A DNA stretch of 64,000 bases from Linanthus parryae (lineage: Eukaryota; Streptophyta; Magnoliopsida; Ericales; Polemoniaceae): the NCBI GenBank assembly GCA_023055425.1, contig JALGPY010000008.1:11356501-11420500 (forward strand), given 5' to 3'. The translations under genes and the position numbers were made by a program. The notes beneath the pieces were generated by a model. That model was not told where the DNA came from and ran no database searches. It saw nothing but the letters and a program-made list of their open reading frames with translations. Positions 33,518-46,209 of the stretch are shown in pieces. The first letter of the stretch is position 1, and every line of letters begins with the position of its first letter.

Positions 33518-36500
33518 TTGGTATCAGAGCCATAGGCTTTCTTTTCGTGCCTCGATAAGCGTTCCTGAACCTGTTTCAAAAATCGCGTTTCTGAAATTTC
33601 ATAACCAGTAGACGAAACCTATATGGCTAGGTAGGGTTTTTCACGAGGATTCCAGATATATAAATTTTATATTTTTTGGATTTACGGTGAATTAGTTATG
33701 AATTTTCAAAGTTTCGGAACTGTATTAATCTGGACTGCTAGATCCAATAATTAGAACACGTTTTTCAAAACTTGTTAAAATTGGATTTTGACCACATAAT
33801 CGGGATCAGGACGAAGAGACGATCACGGGAAAATTTTTTTCGTCGCGATCGGAGCACGGGAAGGCGGCGCGTGGGCTTCACGCGCCACCGACGCCGCCCC
33901 CACGCGCGGCCACCCGCCGCCACGCGCCGCACGCGCCCAAGTGCTGGCGGCGGCTGCTGACGTGGCCCTAGGGCTGACGTGGCAGATGACGTGGCGGTGC
34001 CACGTCAGCAAGTGGATGACGTGGCAGCCACGTGGCAGCTGACGTGGCAGCTGACGTGGCGGGCTGACGTGGCAGCTGACGTCAGCATAGATGCTGACGT
34101 GGCATGCCACGTGGCATGCTGACGTGGCACATGGCCGACGTCGGCGCGTGGCGGAGGCGGACGCGCCCACGCGCGGCGGCGCGTGAGGGCGCGTGCGGCC
34201 TCCTCCCGCCGTCATTTTTCGTCCGGTTTTTTCCTAGGGACTCCAAATTAAATTTCCTATTTTGTGGGTATTTTTCCATAATTTTTGGAGCGACGGAAAA
34301 TTTTAGTAATTTCCAGATTAATTAATTAGTGTTTAGCACACTTCCCGAGGCAGTTTGACGACCTTAAACACACTGTTTTGAGCCCAAAATTTTTCTGGAG
34401 ACTTAGGTCATTTTTCCCTACGTTTTGCCATAGGTGGTGAGACCCTGGGTGGTAGGGAGCAATTTTCGATCTTTTTAGTTGATTAGATTATTGCTTATTA
34501 ATTTCCAGTAATTATTGCTTAATTCCGGAAATTTCCAGAAAATTCCAGTATGTTTATTATATTGTTATACATGCTGTTGTGGGTTGAATGGATGTGTTTG
34601 GTGCATGGATGTGGCATAGATGTTTTATATTTTGGTTTTGGTATTGGTTTTTGAATATGTAATCAAAATACGGCCTGCGTGTCGTGCCTCTCTATACTCT
34701 AGTGTCTTCTCTTCTCATCCACTCGCCTCTATGAGGTTACTTCTTATTAGAAATAAGATAGTTAGTAGAGATTGAAGATTGAAGCTTCAAAGAGAGGTGG
34801 CCAAACCAAAAGCTATGGCGCAAGGTGCATGGAGCAATTAGACGGTCTAATGGAGCCTCAAGCTTGGAGTCCTCAAGTAGGCGAGATGGCGTGAGATGGA
34901 GTCCAAGACTTGCTCAAGAAGTGCTCTCAATAGTGGGAGTGCACCTTAGGGGCCACATCCATTGCATATTTATTTATGCTTATGCTTGTTTTATGTTATA
35001 ACTGCGTGTGATTGGATATATATGTTTAACCTCGCATGCTAAAGAACTAAAACAAAAGAGCTCACATGATGACATGATTAAAATTGATAGGAAATCACAA
35101 GTGATGAGATTTGATTCCTAGGATATACGCTAGGTTTTGGTGGAGTCCTTGTGAGGAACTATTGAGATTAATCAATGTCACATGTTATTTTGGAGCTAAG
35201 TAAATGCTAGTGATTAACTTCCACAATGTCTCTTTCAATCGTGTCTAAATATAAACTGTAAAGGCTAAATGGTGACAACAACGACATGATAAGTCGTCGT
35301 ACTATGTAACCATCAGTTGGACATAGGTTGTCAGCCACCTACAAAGATGGTCAAACCTGTGATGAATAAGTTGTCACAGCAACACATAGACATTATCTTT
35401 GGGCTCACCAATAGTGGGAGGCAGCAGTCAAGATAATGTCATAGAGCATGCTATGAAAAGGTGGGGAAATGACCTCATCAGCATGTTCTAGACAACTTTT
35501 AAAATTTGTAGGAAGCCAAAGAGGAATCTTGGATCCATCTTAGCCATTTGCGTACATAAATTGTGAGTAGTGACTCATAATAAATCTACCTTAACTATGA
35601 GTTATGGCTCATGTCATAATATTGAGCACTCGACTTTAAAGTCTGAGATTGATGCCATGTATGATAAGAGAGTTAGGGGTTGTCAGGTACAAGCTATCCA
35701 ATTTGCAATATGTTGCAATCTCTGCCACGTTTCATGAAACGTTATATGACACACTTTGTTCGTGTCAGGATGTTTGGACAAGGCCAAACATCACCCTGTT
35801 CTAGGATCTAAGCAAAAAGAGTTTGCTAAGAATACTAGTCCAGCATACTTCGGATGTCTAAGCAATATATTATTGCTAAAGGCTGTTGGAGAAGTATGAT
35901 CATACTTAGTGAAGTATGATAGGCAGATATAGTCCCTAGCCCGGTATTAGGACCAAGGCAACAGGTGGGGCAAGGATAAATGAACTTAGGGGCAATGTTG
36001 GTATAAGACCAATATTACCCAAGACTGGCAAACGCAAATGAAGAAAAAGGAATTTTCCTAAGACAAGAGAAAAGGCCAGACCTGGCACTAACTTCTCGTC
36101 TAAGGATCCAAAGGATTATCTTTGAGGGAGTAGCCACCAAAATTTGTTTTGGTCACAGTTTTAACTTTGGATATGGTTATATCATGGTGTTTGCGTTCTT
36201 AAGATTCTAGCAGGAGTAACGCCTCAGAATTCTTAGATGTCAACTTAAGAGTATGACTTAAGATTCTGATATGTGGCGCGCTAGATTAAGACACACGCTG
36301 ACAGGAAAGGATGTTCAGGCTAGCTAGGGCAAGCCTGCTTGGATTTTGCCCAAGGTACCCTTACCTGTGTGTGATTCTTGCCGGATATGAAAGGCAAAAA
36401 CGCAAAATTATCCAGTAGAGCATTAAGGACTACTGAGTCTTTATATCTTATTCATTCCGTTGTTGTGTTCCATTAAATTGTTAAAGCTAAGACATGGTGC

Positions 36501-39500
36501 TTACTGTTCTATCACATTCATAGATTATTGTCCACGTCTCAACTATGTGTGCTTGGGCCACATATGTCTAAGGCACAAGGGTGCTTCAGACAGGTCTCTA
36601 CAAAAGGTAGAAAAACCGTCTGGATGAAAGGATATGTCCTTGGCCAGAATGAGACTGGAAATATCTATCTTAGCAAGAGCTATGTGATGGAGAGAAATAG
36701 TAAGGCAGTTGGCTATTCCCATGCTCCAGCAAAAGGCTGTAGAGAATAAGAGGAATAGATTACTGCAAGAGATGGTCTGATGTATGATAGAGCGTGCAAA
36801 GTACAAGTTCCCTATTCGGAGGAGACACTTTGCTAAACGACTATCAACATACGCAACCATAAGTCCACCAAGTTTGTAGCCACTACACCCTACAAGATGT
36901 GGACCAAAAGGCAGCCTGAATGAGGTCACCTTAGGCCATGGGGACCGGCAACTTATGTACTAACTAAATTTCAAGTCAGGAAGAGGTTCGTTGAGAAATA
37001 AGTCTCTACGAAACAAAAGTTTCACTGGATGACACCCATCCCTGAATGATCAACAGGAAATAGTTCCTACGGATCTTCAGAACAGTGGGAGTAACGTGCC
37101 TAGTGAACAGCCCATCATAGATTATGACTATGTGGAGGAACCCTCTTCGTGTAGGAGCGCTCTTTGGAGCATATCCCATCGATGATTTGACATCGAAAGG
37201 AAGACCATAAGGGTCACCACGCAAGACAATGATGAACCTAGGATATTGTCCCAGGATATTTCATCACCTGACAAGAAGGAATTTGAAGTTAGACCCTAGA
37301 TGGAAGAGACGTATCTTCATGGAGTAACGTATCTTCTCATGCTATTCGGAGCACTCTAGGGGTTGCGTATTTGAAACGCAACAGCCGATAGGTAGTGTAA
37401 CAAAATGGATTCACGAGATATATGATTTCTCATAGGAGATGTCCATAATTAAGGGACATGTTCGTAGAGATGATGATCTCCACGAGCATGGAGGATACCG
37501 CTGAAAGATACTCGTTCATTAAATCGATTATGAGGAATTAGTCCCTCAAGGATCCTTTGAACAGTGGGAGTGACTTTCCAAGCAGGATGCTCCATCCATA
37601 AGGGATGAAAGCAAATGATGATCCTCCTATGCAAAGGAATTGCTCATAGGAGCATACCCCATCGACTACTTGAGATCGAAGGGATGATCTTAAGGATCAC
37701 CTTGCATAAACGATAGGATAGGTCTTATCGTTCCCTAATAATGAAGAATGAATAGTAAGCTTTACAGGATGAATTAGAGTCTATAAAGGGCCAACCAAGT
37801 TTAAGGCTAGGTTGAACTTCCAACTGGATGGAAGACTATTGGAGATTAATGGATTTCCAAGGTCAATCAGAGACCCAGACGGAAGCGTGGTAAGGCATAT
37901 GACTTGCGTAGAAGCGAATAAGTCTACACTCATTCTGAGGATAGACATCGACGTGTTTGAGTCGATCCGACGGATTTGCGTTGGTTCAACGAGGTATCCT
38001 TCCCAAGGCTTTGGGTGGTAAGGGTTACGTTGATTCGCTTGGTAGCATCAATAGTTGTGGATCCATTCTCGATAGACGTGACGACTGAATTTCTCAATGG
38101 AGAAATCCTAGAGGTGACTAAGGTCAAATGCACAAAATGTGTGCAAGCTAACTAAGTCCATATGGGATCTTAGCTAGTCCTCTAGACAGCAGTATTTCAT
38201 CAGGGATCGTTTACTATATGTTTACGATAACAAATGGAAGCCGCTGTGTATCACTCTTACTATTAGAGAGTTAATAATCACGTCACTTAAAACCGATGAC
38301 ACACTATTGGCAAGTGGAGCTTAAGGGATTGTTCGAGTCCCCTAAGGAGTAATTGTACTTCTGTAGCTCAGCGCAAGACTTTACGAGCCTTGGCATGTGC
38401 CCTGAGAGACACCATATTAGAATGACCAAATAACCAGAGTGCCTGATGCAGAAGGAGTCTTATATGCACTATGGTGTATACTCAGACCTAGCGAACGCTA
38501 TGCAATCGGAAGAATTGGATTTCAGGATATTCCAATTAGAGACACAAGATTGTAACCAGGATACTCTATATGATGGATCACGTGCTATGACTATCGAAGA
38601 AGATGCTTCGACTAGTTAGCCACATATGCTAACTAGGGTGGGGACCTAGATGCACTTGGATCCAACTCAGGCTATCGTCCATGCTCGATGATAGACTCGC
38701 ATGGAACAAATGCAATATAAGTGTTGCATGATCGTATTGGACCGCTCCATTGACCATGGAAGCGAAGCGCGATTGCCTGTTCTGCCATAGGGCAGAAATG
38801 TGTTTAACTAGAAGGTTTCTTGTAAGCTTATGAGCTATCAACAAACCTGTTACCATGAGTAGTGTTAGCATACGGCTATAACATTGCGGTAAAGACGAAC
38901 ACATAGTCGAGGGTACTATTTTACAAAAGGTGAAATAACTACCTAGAGAGTAATCCTGGAGTGGATCGACTATGGGCCAAGATGTTGACTCATCCCATTC
39001 CTAAACCACTTAAGAATTGTCTTTGTGGATTGCTTTAGAAAATTGGGACTTGGTAGTCGATAACTAGCAATATGATTGATGAGCACACGAGACATTGATT
39101 GACTGGATTTTAATTGGATTTGTTTTAAGCAGCATGTTATTTTGATACATGTATGATATGTTACATTTCCGGTACTAGCATAGAGCATGTCACGCAGATC
39201 CCAGGTTGGCTCACTCACACGAGCAACCGCCTTCGCAATATCCTGGATATGTCTGGGTGTGGCGGAAGATGAGACAGAATCCCGATAAGCGCTGAAAGCC
39301 TGCGATAGGATAAGAAATGCCTTCTTCATATGAGCATATGGCCTATGATAAGAGCAAGATGTCTATCCGTAGAGCTAGGAGCCTGTCAGACGGATTTAAT
39401 TGTCGCATTGGATACAAGTTCCAAGGTGAGGTTGGTTATGGCCAATCGAACATGGTTATTACCCCGAACCATGTATAGTCTGTGTAGAAGAGAAAGCCAG

Positions 39501-40345
39501 ATGCGAGAGCTGATAATTGTTCACAATAGTGTGACGTCGCAGCACTCGGGCTGGTGGCCATAAGGGCTACCGGATAGACATCTGCATAGTGGTCCTTTAC
39601 AAAGGATAAGACATGCGCTCTGATCAGAGTCTAAACACTATGGCGCATATTCCCCCCTGAATGACGCGCGCTTATGAGTGACCATGAGGTGATGAGTAGA
39701 ATTAGTCCCTGGGATTCCTCATCGTGTGAGCCTCGTCGATCATAGAAAGATGATTGACACTGTATACCCTTTGTACTTACGTCTGTGTCATGAGGAGACG
39801 GGTCGGTGGTGCTACTTTGGCGTGACACCTTACGGCTATGGATGATTCGGCCTTCCGGACACTGCTGGGAAAGCAGCTGAGCCGAATCTGAGTGACACAT
39901 GTATGTAAGGAAAGATTCTCGTTGCATCGCTCTTTATTATCTTCATTGGGCCCACCTGCAAGATCTTATGGGATCATGTAGGATATGAAAATATAAAGGA
40001 GATGTGGACTCATTGGAGCATGGCCTTCGGGACATGGCAGGTGCTCATGATCCACGAGATGACAATCGGAGGAATCTGGGGAATACGAGAGTTACTGAGA
40101 GCATTATCACTGTTTTATGTTTTAAGGGTGCCTTCCTGCGCTGGCTATACGAGTTTGGTATGTGGATCTCCCGAGAGGGTGCCTTCCCATACTGGCTATA
40201 CGAGTTTGGTGTACGGATCTCCCGAAATGCAGGTACTCTTACCGGTCACACGCCACGGCCACACAATACTCTTTTGTAGATGATAGAAAGTTGGAGATTG
40301 ATGGAGACTAGATGAATTGTGCAACCCCACTGTGCGAGTGGGAGA

Positions 40346-40814
40346 TGTTAGCAATTGGTGCGCCCATGTGGGGTGCCCAATGTAATTATCGTAACCTTAT
40401 GGGGTTAGTTGCACTAATGCACAAACTAGAGGGGTTAGTAGCTAAGGCTCAAACCCTAGGGGTTTATGTGCAAATCTAGGAGAAGTTTTGCCTATATAAG
40501 GAGGCAGCCTCCTACATATTATAATGCTATTCTACACAGTAAAGTTATTCTGTCTAGATACATACTAGTTGTAGAGAACCCTAGTCTCTCTCCAACTTCA
40601 TCCAAGGAGGTGGAACGTGGTGTGGAAATCAGTGTTCGTCCTCGAGATTCACACTAGATTGGTGGGAGCAAGATCAAAGAGGAGGCGCGTGAAAGCAAGC
40701 AACACAAAGATCATCCGCTGCATTAAGGAGCTAAGGAAGACAAGGTAAACACATGAATATTCCGCTTTAATTCATGTTGTAGATCTGAACATGTTAGATC
40801 CTTCCTGCCCTTCA
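40346..40814 (+). repeat. LTR3 (469 bp)
   Basis: It appears identical to LTR2. The primer site after it has one change (TGGTATCAAAGCC). It begins the left arm of the large inverted repeat. Confidence 0.93.
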
Positions 40815-42377
40815 TTGGTATCAAAGCCATAGGCTTTCTTTTCGTGCCTCGATAAGCGTTCCTGAACCTGTTTCAAAAATCGCGTTTCTGAAATTTCATA
40901 ACCAGTAGACGAAACCTATATGGCTAGGTAGGGTTTTTCACGAGGATTCCAGATATATAAATTTTATATTTTTTGGATTTACGGTGAATTAGTTATGAAT
41001 TTTCAAAGTTTCGGAACTGTATTAATCTGGACTGCTAGATCCAATAATTAGAACACGTTTTTCAAAACTTGTTAAAATTGGATTTTGACCACATAATCGG
41101 GATCAGGACGAAGAGACGATCACGGGAAAATTTTTTTCGTCGCGATCGGAGCACGGGAAGGCGGCGCGTGGGCTTCACGCGCCACCGACGCCGCCCCCAC
41201 GCGCGGCCACGCGCCGCCACGCGCCGCACGCGCCCAAGGGCTGGAGGCGGCTGCTGACGTGGCCCTAGGGCTGACGTGGCAGATGACGTGGCGGTGCGAC
41301 GTCAGCAAGTGGCTGACGTGGCGATGACGTGGCAGCCACGTGACAGCTGACGTGGCAGCTGACATGGCGATGGCGTGGCAGGCTGACGTGGCAGCTGACG
41401 TCAGCATAGGTGCTGACGTGGCATGCCATGTGGCATGCTGACGTGGCACATGGCCGACGTCGGCGCGTGGCGGAGGCGTACGCGCCCACGCGCGGCGGCG
41501 CGTGAGGGCGCGTGCGGCCTCCTCCCGCCGTCATTTTTCGTCCGGTTTTTTCCTAGGGACTCCAAATTAAATTTCCTATTTTGTGGGTATTTTTTCATAA
41601 TTTTTGGAGCGACGGAAAATTTTAGTAATTTCCAGATTAATTAATTAGTGTTTAGCACACTTCCCGAGGCAGTTTGACGACCTTAAACACACTGTTTTGA
41701 GCCCAAATTTTTTCTGGAGACTTAGGTCAATTTTCCCTACGTTTTGCCATAGGTGGTGAGACCCTAAGTGGTAGGGAGCAATTTTCGATCTTTTTAGTTG
41801 ATTAGATTATTGCTTATTAATTTCCAGTAATTATTGCTTAATTCCGGAAATTTCCAGAAAATTCCAGTATGTTTATTATGTTGTTATACATGCTGTTGTG
41901 GGTTGAATGGATGTGTTTGGTGCATGGATGTGGCATAGATGTTTTATATTTTGGTTTTGGTTTTTGAATATGTAATCAAAATACGGCCTGCGTGTCGTGC
42001 CTCTCTACACTCTAGTGTCTTCTCTTCTCATCCACTCGTCTCTATGAGGTTACTTCTTATTAGAAATAAGATAGTTAATAGAGATTGAAGATTGAAGCTT
42101 CAAGAGAGGTGGCCAAACCAAAAACTATGGCGCAAGGTGCATGGAGCAATTAGACGGTCTAATGGAGCCTCAAGCTTGGAGTCCTCAAATAGGCGAGATG
42201 GCATGAGATGGAGTTCAGGACTTGCTCAAGAAGTGCTCTCAATAGTGGGAGTGCACCTTAGGGGCCACATCCATTGCATATTTATTTATGCTTATGCTTG
42301 TTTTATGTTATAACTGCGTGTGATTGGATATATATGTTTAACCTCGCATGCTAAAGAACTAAAACAAAAGAGCTCAC
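40815..42377 (+). mobile_element. Leader fragment after LTR3, left arm of inverted repeat
   Basis: It matches the leaders at 26031-27575 and 33518-35064 and stops abruptly at GAGCTCAC, before any gag sequence. From there the sequence turns back on itself. Confidence 0.88.
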
Positions 42378-42412
42378 TTGTGATTTCCTATCAATTTTAA
42401 TCATGTCATCAT
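42378..42412. other. 35-bp loop of the fold-back junction
   Basis: GAGCTCAC (42370-42377) and GTGAGCTC (42413-42420) are the innermost paired bases. In the uninterrupted copies the forward reading is AGCTCACATGATG and the reverse reading CTCATCACTTGTG. The joint uses the shared TCAC. Confidence 0.9.
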
Positions 42413-44276
42413 GTGAGCTCTTTTGTTTTAGTTCTTTAGCATGCGAGGTTAAACATATATATCCAATCACACGTTGTTATAACATAAAACAAGCATAAGC
42501 ATAAATAAATATGCAATGGATGTGGCCCCTAAGGTGCACTCCCACTATTGAGAGCACTTCTTGAGCAAGTCCTGAACTCCATCTCATGCCATCTCGCCTA
42601 TTTGAGGACTCCAAGCTTGAGGCTCCATTAGACCGTCTAATTGCTCCATGCACCTTGCGCCATAGTTTTTGGTTTGGCCACCTCTCTTGAAGCTTCAATC
42701 TTCAATCTCTATTAACTATCTTATTTCTAATAAGAAGTAACCTCATAGAGGCGAGTGGATGAGAAGAGAAGACACTAGAGTGTAGAGAGGCACGGCACGC
42801 AGGCCGTATTTTGATTACATATTCAAAAACCAAAACCAAAATATAAAACATCTATGCCACATCCATGCACCAAACACATCCATTCAACCCACAACAGCAT
42901 GTATAACAACATAATAAACATACTGGAATTTTCTGGAAATTTCTGGAATTAAGCAATAATTACTGGAAATTAATAAGCAATAATCTAATCAACTAAAAAG
43001 ATCGAAAATTGCTCCCTACCACTTAGGGTCTCACCACCTATGGCAAAACGTAGGAAAAATTGACCTAAGTCTCCAGAAAAAATTTGGGCTCAAAACAGTG
43101 TGTTTAAGGTCGTCAAACTGCCTCGGGAAGTGTGCTAAACACTAATTAGTTTATCTGGAAATTACTAAAATTTTCCGTCGCTCCAAAAATTATGAAAAAA
43201 TACCCACAAAATAGGAAATTTAATTTGGAGTCCCTAGGAAAAAACCGGACGAAAAATGACGGCGGGAGGAGGCCGCACGCGCCCTCACGCGCCGCCGCGC
43301 GTCGACGTCGGCCATGTGCCACGTCAGCATGCCACGTGGCATGCCACGTCAGCACCTATGCTGACGTCATTGCCATGTCAGCTGCCACGTCAGCTGCCAC
43401 GTGGCTGCCACGTCATCGCCACGTCAGCCACTTGCTGACGTCGCACCGCCACGTCAGCCCTAGGGCCACGTCAGCAGCCGCCGCCAGCCCTTGGGCGCGT
43501 GCGGCGCGTGGCGGCGCGTGGCCGCGCGTGGGGGCGGCGACGGTGGCGAGTGAAGCCCACGCGCCGCCTTCCCGTGCTCCGATCGCGACGAAAAAAATTT
43601 TCCCGTGATCGTCTCTTCGTCCTGATCCCGATTATGTGGTCAAAATCCAATTTTAACAAGTTTTTGAAAAACGTGTTCTAATTATTGGATCTAGCAGTCA
43701 AGATTAATACAGTTCCGAAACTTTGAAAAATCATAACTAATTCACCGTAAATCCAAAAAAATATAAAATTTATATATCTGGAATCCTCGTGAAAAACCCT
43801 ACCTAACCATATAGGTTTCGTCTACTGGTTATGAAATTTCAGAAACGCGATTTTTAAAACAGGTTCGGGAACGCTTATCGAGGCACGAAAAGAAAGCCTA
43901 TGGCTCTGATACCAATGAAGGGCAGGAAGGATCTAACATGTTGAGATCTACAACATGAATTAAAGCGGAATATTCATGTGTTTACCTTGTCTTCCTAAGC
44001 TCCTTATTGCAGCGGATGATCGTTGTGTTGCTTGCTTTCACGCGCCTCCTCTTTGATCTTGCTCCCACCAATCTAGTGTGAATCTCGAGGACGAACACTG
44101 ATTTCCACACCACGTTCCACCTCCTTGGATGAAGTTGGAGAGAGACTAGGGTTCTCTACAACTAGTATGTATCTAGACAGAATAACTTTATTCTCTAGAA
44201 TAGCATCATATAATATGTAGGAGGCTGCCTCCTTATATAGGCAAAACTTCTCCTAGATTTGCACATAAACCCCTAG
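42413..44276 (-). mobile_element. Inverted leader and truncated inverted LTR4, right arm
   Basis: This is the reverse complement of the leader (42413-43914) with an intact primer site (43902-43914), followed by an inverted LTR (43916 to about 44281) cut in the middle at CCCTAGGGTTT. The inner 500 bp is about 99% identical to the left arm and shares its private changes (for example the shortened GGTTTTGG tract). The outer part has deletions in the GC-rich block and several LTR differences. The outer arm therefore descends from a different copy, or the inner arms were homogenised by gene conversion. Confidence 0.85.
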
Positions 44277-44876
44277 GGTTTTTGAGATGCTCCTTGACCT
44301 GATTGATATGACCACGAGAAGGGAGCACATTGATATTGTGGAGAGTACGCCAAATATCAAGAGTCGTGCGAGCGGTGGTTATGTGAGAGAGCGCGGATTG
44401 CGCGAGAGTGCTGGCAAGAAACGCAAAGACAAGCTGGTCCTGTTGGAACCAGGATGCGTAAGCTGGGTTTGACTGAAGATTGGTACTGTCAGCAAGTCCA
44501 GATGAAGTTGATGAATCAGTTCCAGTAAGTGATTCGGTTTGCGAGGCTGTAACAGTGGCGTTCGGGGCAGCAGGTGGCCGCGGGATGAGTGGTAGAGGCG
44601 GTTGCTTGCTACCGTCGACATAGCTTAGCAAGCCGTGTCCGGTAAGAAGGGCTTGGACTTGAACTTTCAAAGTTAGAAAGTTATTCCCGTCAAGCTTGAT
44701 CAATGTTGGCGGGGCAGCGACTACAACCAATTGCTTGTTGGGGTTGCTGAGTTCCGGGACTGTGGCAGGGGCTGCCATGGAATGGTTGGAAAAAAAAATT
44801 AAGCTGAGACTGAGAGAGCCTTTGCAGGAGACACGTGGACTATTTTTCTTCAGATGGAGAAAGAACTGTTGAGATC
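44277..44876 (-). repeat. 600-bp direct repeat of Copia gag, right copy
   Basis: This second copy of 24962-25561 includes a gag start at 44778 and about 166 codons before it is cut at the joint with LTR4. It continues to the right into the genuine 5' untranslated region of the short-LTR element (44877-45151). The joint sequence GGTTT (44277-44281) is shared by LTR4 and the gag sequence. Confidence 0.9.
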
Positions 44877-45164
44877 TTTGGAAGAATTGATTTGTTTGCA
44901 AGCGGCAAGAATTGTCCCTTCCTGACACTACTCCGTCGACGGTGATTCCGAGTAAGAACTGGGCGAGGAAGAACCGCGACCAGAGATGACCAGTGTCTGG
45001 CGGTGATTGGCGGCGCGACCCAGATGGTGCTCTGTTGCTCTGTTGTGAACGACGCAGAGAGCTGCGAGGTGAACGGATAGAGGAGGGCACGACGTCGTAT
45101 GTGGTCGATCCTCGTGACAGGAGAAAAGGTCAGAGATTAGGACTCAGACACGCTCTGATACCAC

Positions 45165-45292
45165 GAAAACTAATTAATTGAGATTGATTAAAATGCTAAG
45201 TAATACACAGAGGTATATATATATATCTAGCTAATGACTATATCACAAATACACAAGTAAGTTTGTACTAGTTATCAATTTAGTCCTATACA
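45165..45292 (-). repeat. 5' LTR of the short-LTR Copia element
   Basis: The primer site (TGGTATCAGAGC on the minus strand, 45152-45163) lies directly inside it. Its outer flank, CATTATTAAG, resumes the DUF295 upstream sequence. Confidence 0.88.
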
Positions 45293-46144
45293 CATTATTA
45301 AGAAGTAAACGCAGCATAATTTATATTCGAGGAATGAAAGTTACTACTATTTTACTGATATTCAGTGCCTGAATGGTTCTCTTCAATTACTTAGGCAAAA
45401 GAAAAAGGAACATATAATTACTTAGAAGAGACATAAATTTTGGAAATAAATGGCTAAGGAAGATCAGTGAGTATCCTAACTCGGCTTTGAGGAAGAAAAT
45501 AAACTGTTCAAGTTCATCAGTTTATTTACAAGAGTTGCCGCTAGAATGCCCTATTCAAAAGAAGTGACATTGGTTTACCTTGGAACCTATGCTTCCAGGA
45601 CATGGTTCAGAAGCATGGAATGCAGGCTTTTACAGATTTACCGAATCAGGAGTTCACGAGTATACAATCTTAGGTGCAAAAGGTGTCATTGGAGAATCCA
45701 ATTTGAGTTGATTGCGCATAGCAATTCTTCCGTTGTCGAATTCTCTAAATTTTGAAGCATTTACCCTTACTGGACTTGCAGATCCCACTTTTGATGTGAA
45801 AAGGGTTTATCTTATTTTTTTTGTTGATTGTATATGTGAAAATCCATCCGTTACTTTGTCGAAAATAGTTCATGGTGGAAAGGAAGGGAACGAGCAGAGC
45901 TATTTTCATAGCATTGGGTGCCAGGTGAGACAAATTACATTCCTATCTGAACTGCCCTCTCCCCACAACCAGAGCCGCCAACCACTTTATGTGAAGTTGC
46001 TGCATAATCTTATTTTGTTTTTTACAGAATGCCCCATACTAACCAAGATGCTACAGTTTCACGGTACTGCTTGATAAAACAATCACCCAAGTTGAAGACC
46101 TCATTAGTTAAAATAATATAACGGAATGTATTCGAGTTCAAGAC
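45293..46144. other. Continuation of the copy B 5'UTR intron
   Basis: It aligns with 54530-55040 upstream of copy C (for example GTTCTCTTCAATTAC against GTTCTGGCCTCCTCAACTAC and CAAGTTCATCAG in both). It has no gene of its own. Reading frames in it are short and unconserved. Confidence 0.6.
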
Positions 46145-46172
46145 TGTTGGATCGAACTAGAGAGAATAATAC

Positions 46173-46209
<37 letters not shown>

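Larger units (their letters stand above)
33049..40814 (+). mobile_element. Coding-degenerate Copia relative between LTR2 and LTR3
   Basis: It has the same LTRs, leader, GC-rich motif block and 3' untranslated region as its autonomous neighbour. Between about 35200 and 39060 gag-pol is present only as a ghost: phrases such as GATGTGGACCAAAAGGCA and CCTTAGGCCATGGGG align with 29700-29750 but are broken by stops and indels every few dozen bases. No frame exceeds about 130 codons. The left-edge element (1-3896) shares most of these lesions, so this is a transposing non-coding family and not one copy that decayed in place. LTR2 and LTR3 look identical, so it moved or was copied recently. Trans-mobilisation by the autonomous element is inferred. 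Confidence 0.85.
21234..45292 (-). mobile_element. Short-LTR Copia element in copy B intron, split by a nested complex
   Basis: The 3' LTR is 21234-21359 and the 5' LTR 45165-45292 (about 127 bp, TGTATAGG...AGTTTTC). A purine tract CGGGGG adjoins the 3' LTR. An initiator-Met primer site TGGTATCAGAGC adjoins the 5' LTR. CATT flanks both ends (21230-21233 and 45293-45296), a 4-bp or possibly 5-bp (ACATT) target duplication. The flanking host sequence is continuous with the upstream region of DUF295 copies A and C, so the insertion lies in B's 5'UTR intron. At 25561 the element is interrupted by 25562-44276, and 600 bp of its gag region occurs on both sides of that interruption. The order gag, protease, integrase, RT, RNase H is that of Copia. 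Confidence 0.92.

Noticed and set aside
42092..42698. Identical 73-residue frames on opposite strands
   Set aside because: This is the same leader sequence in the two arms of the inverted repeat. It is explained by the fold-back and is not coding.
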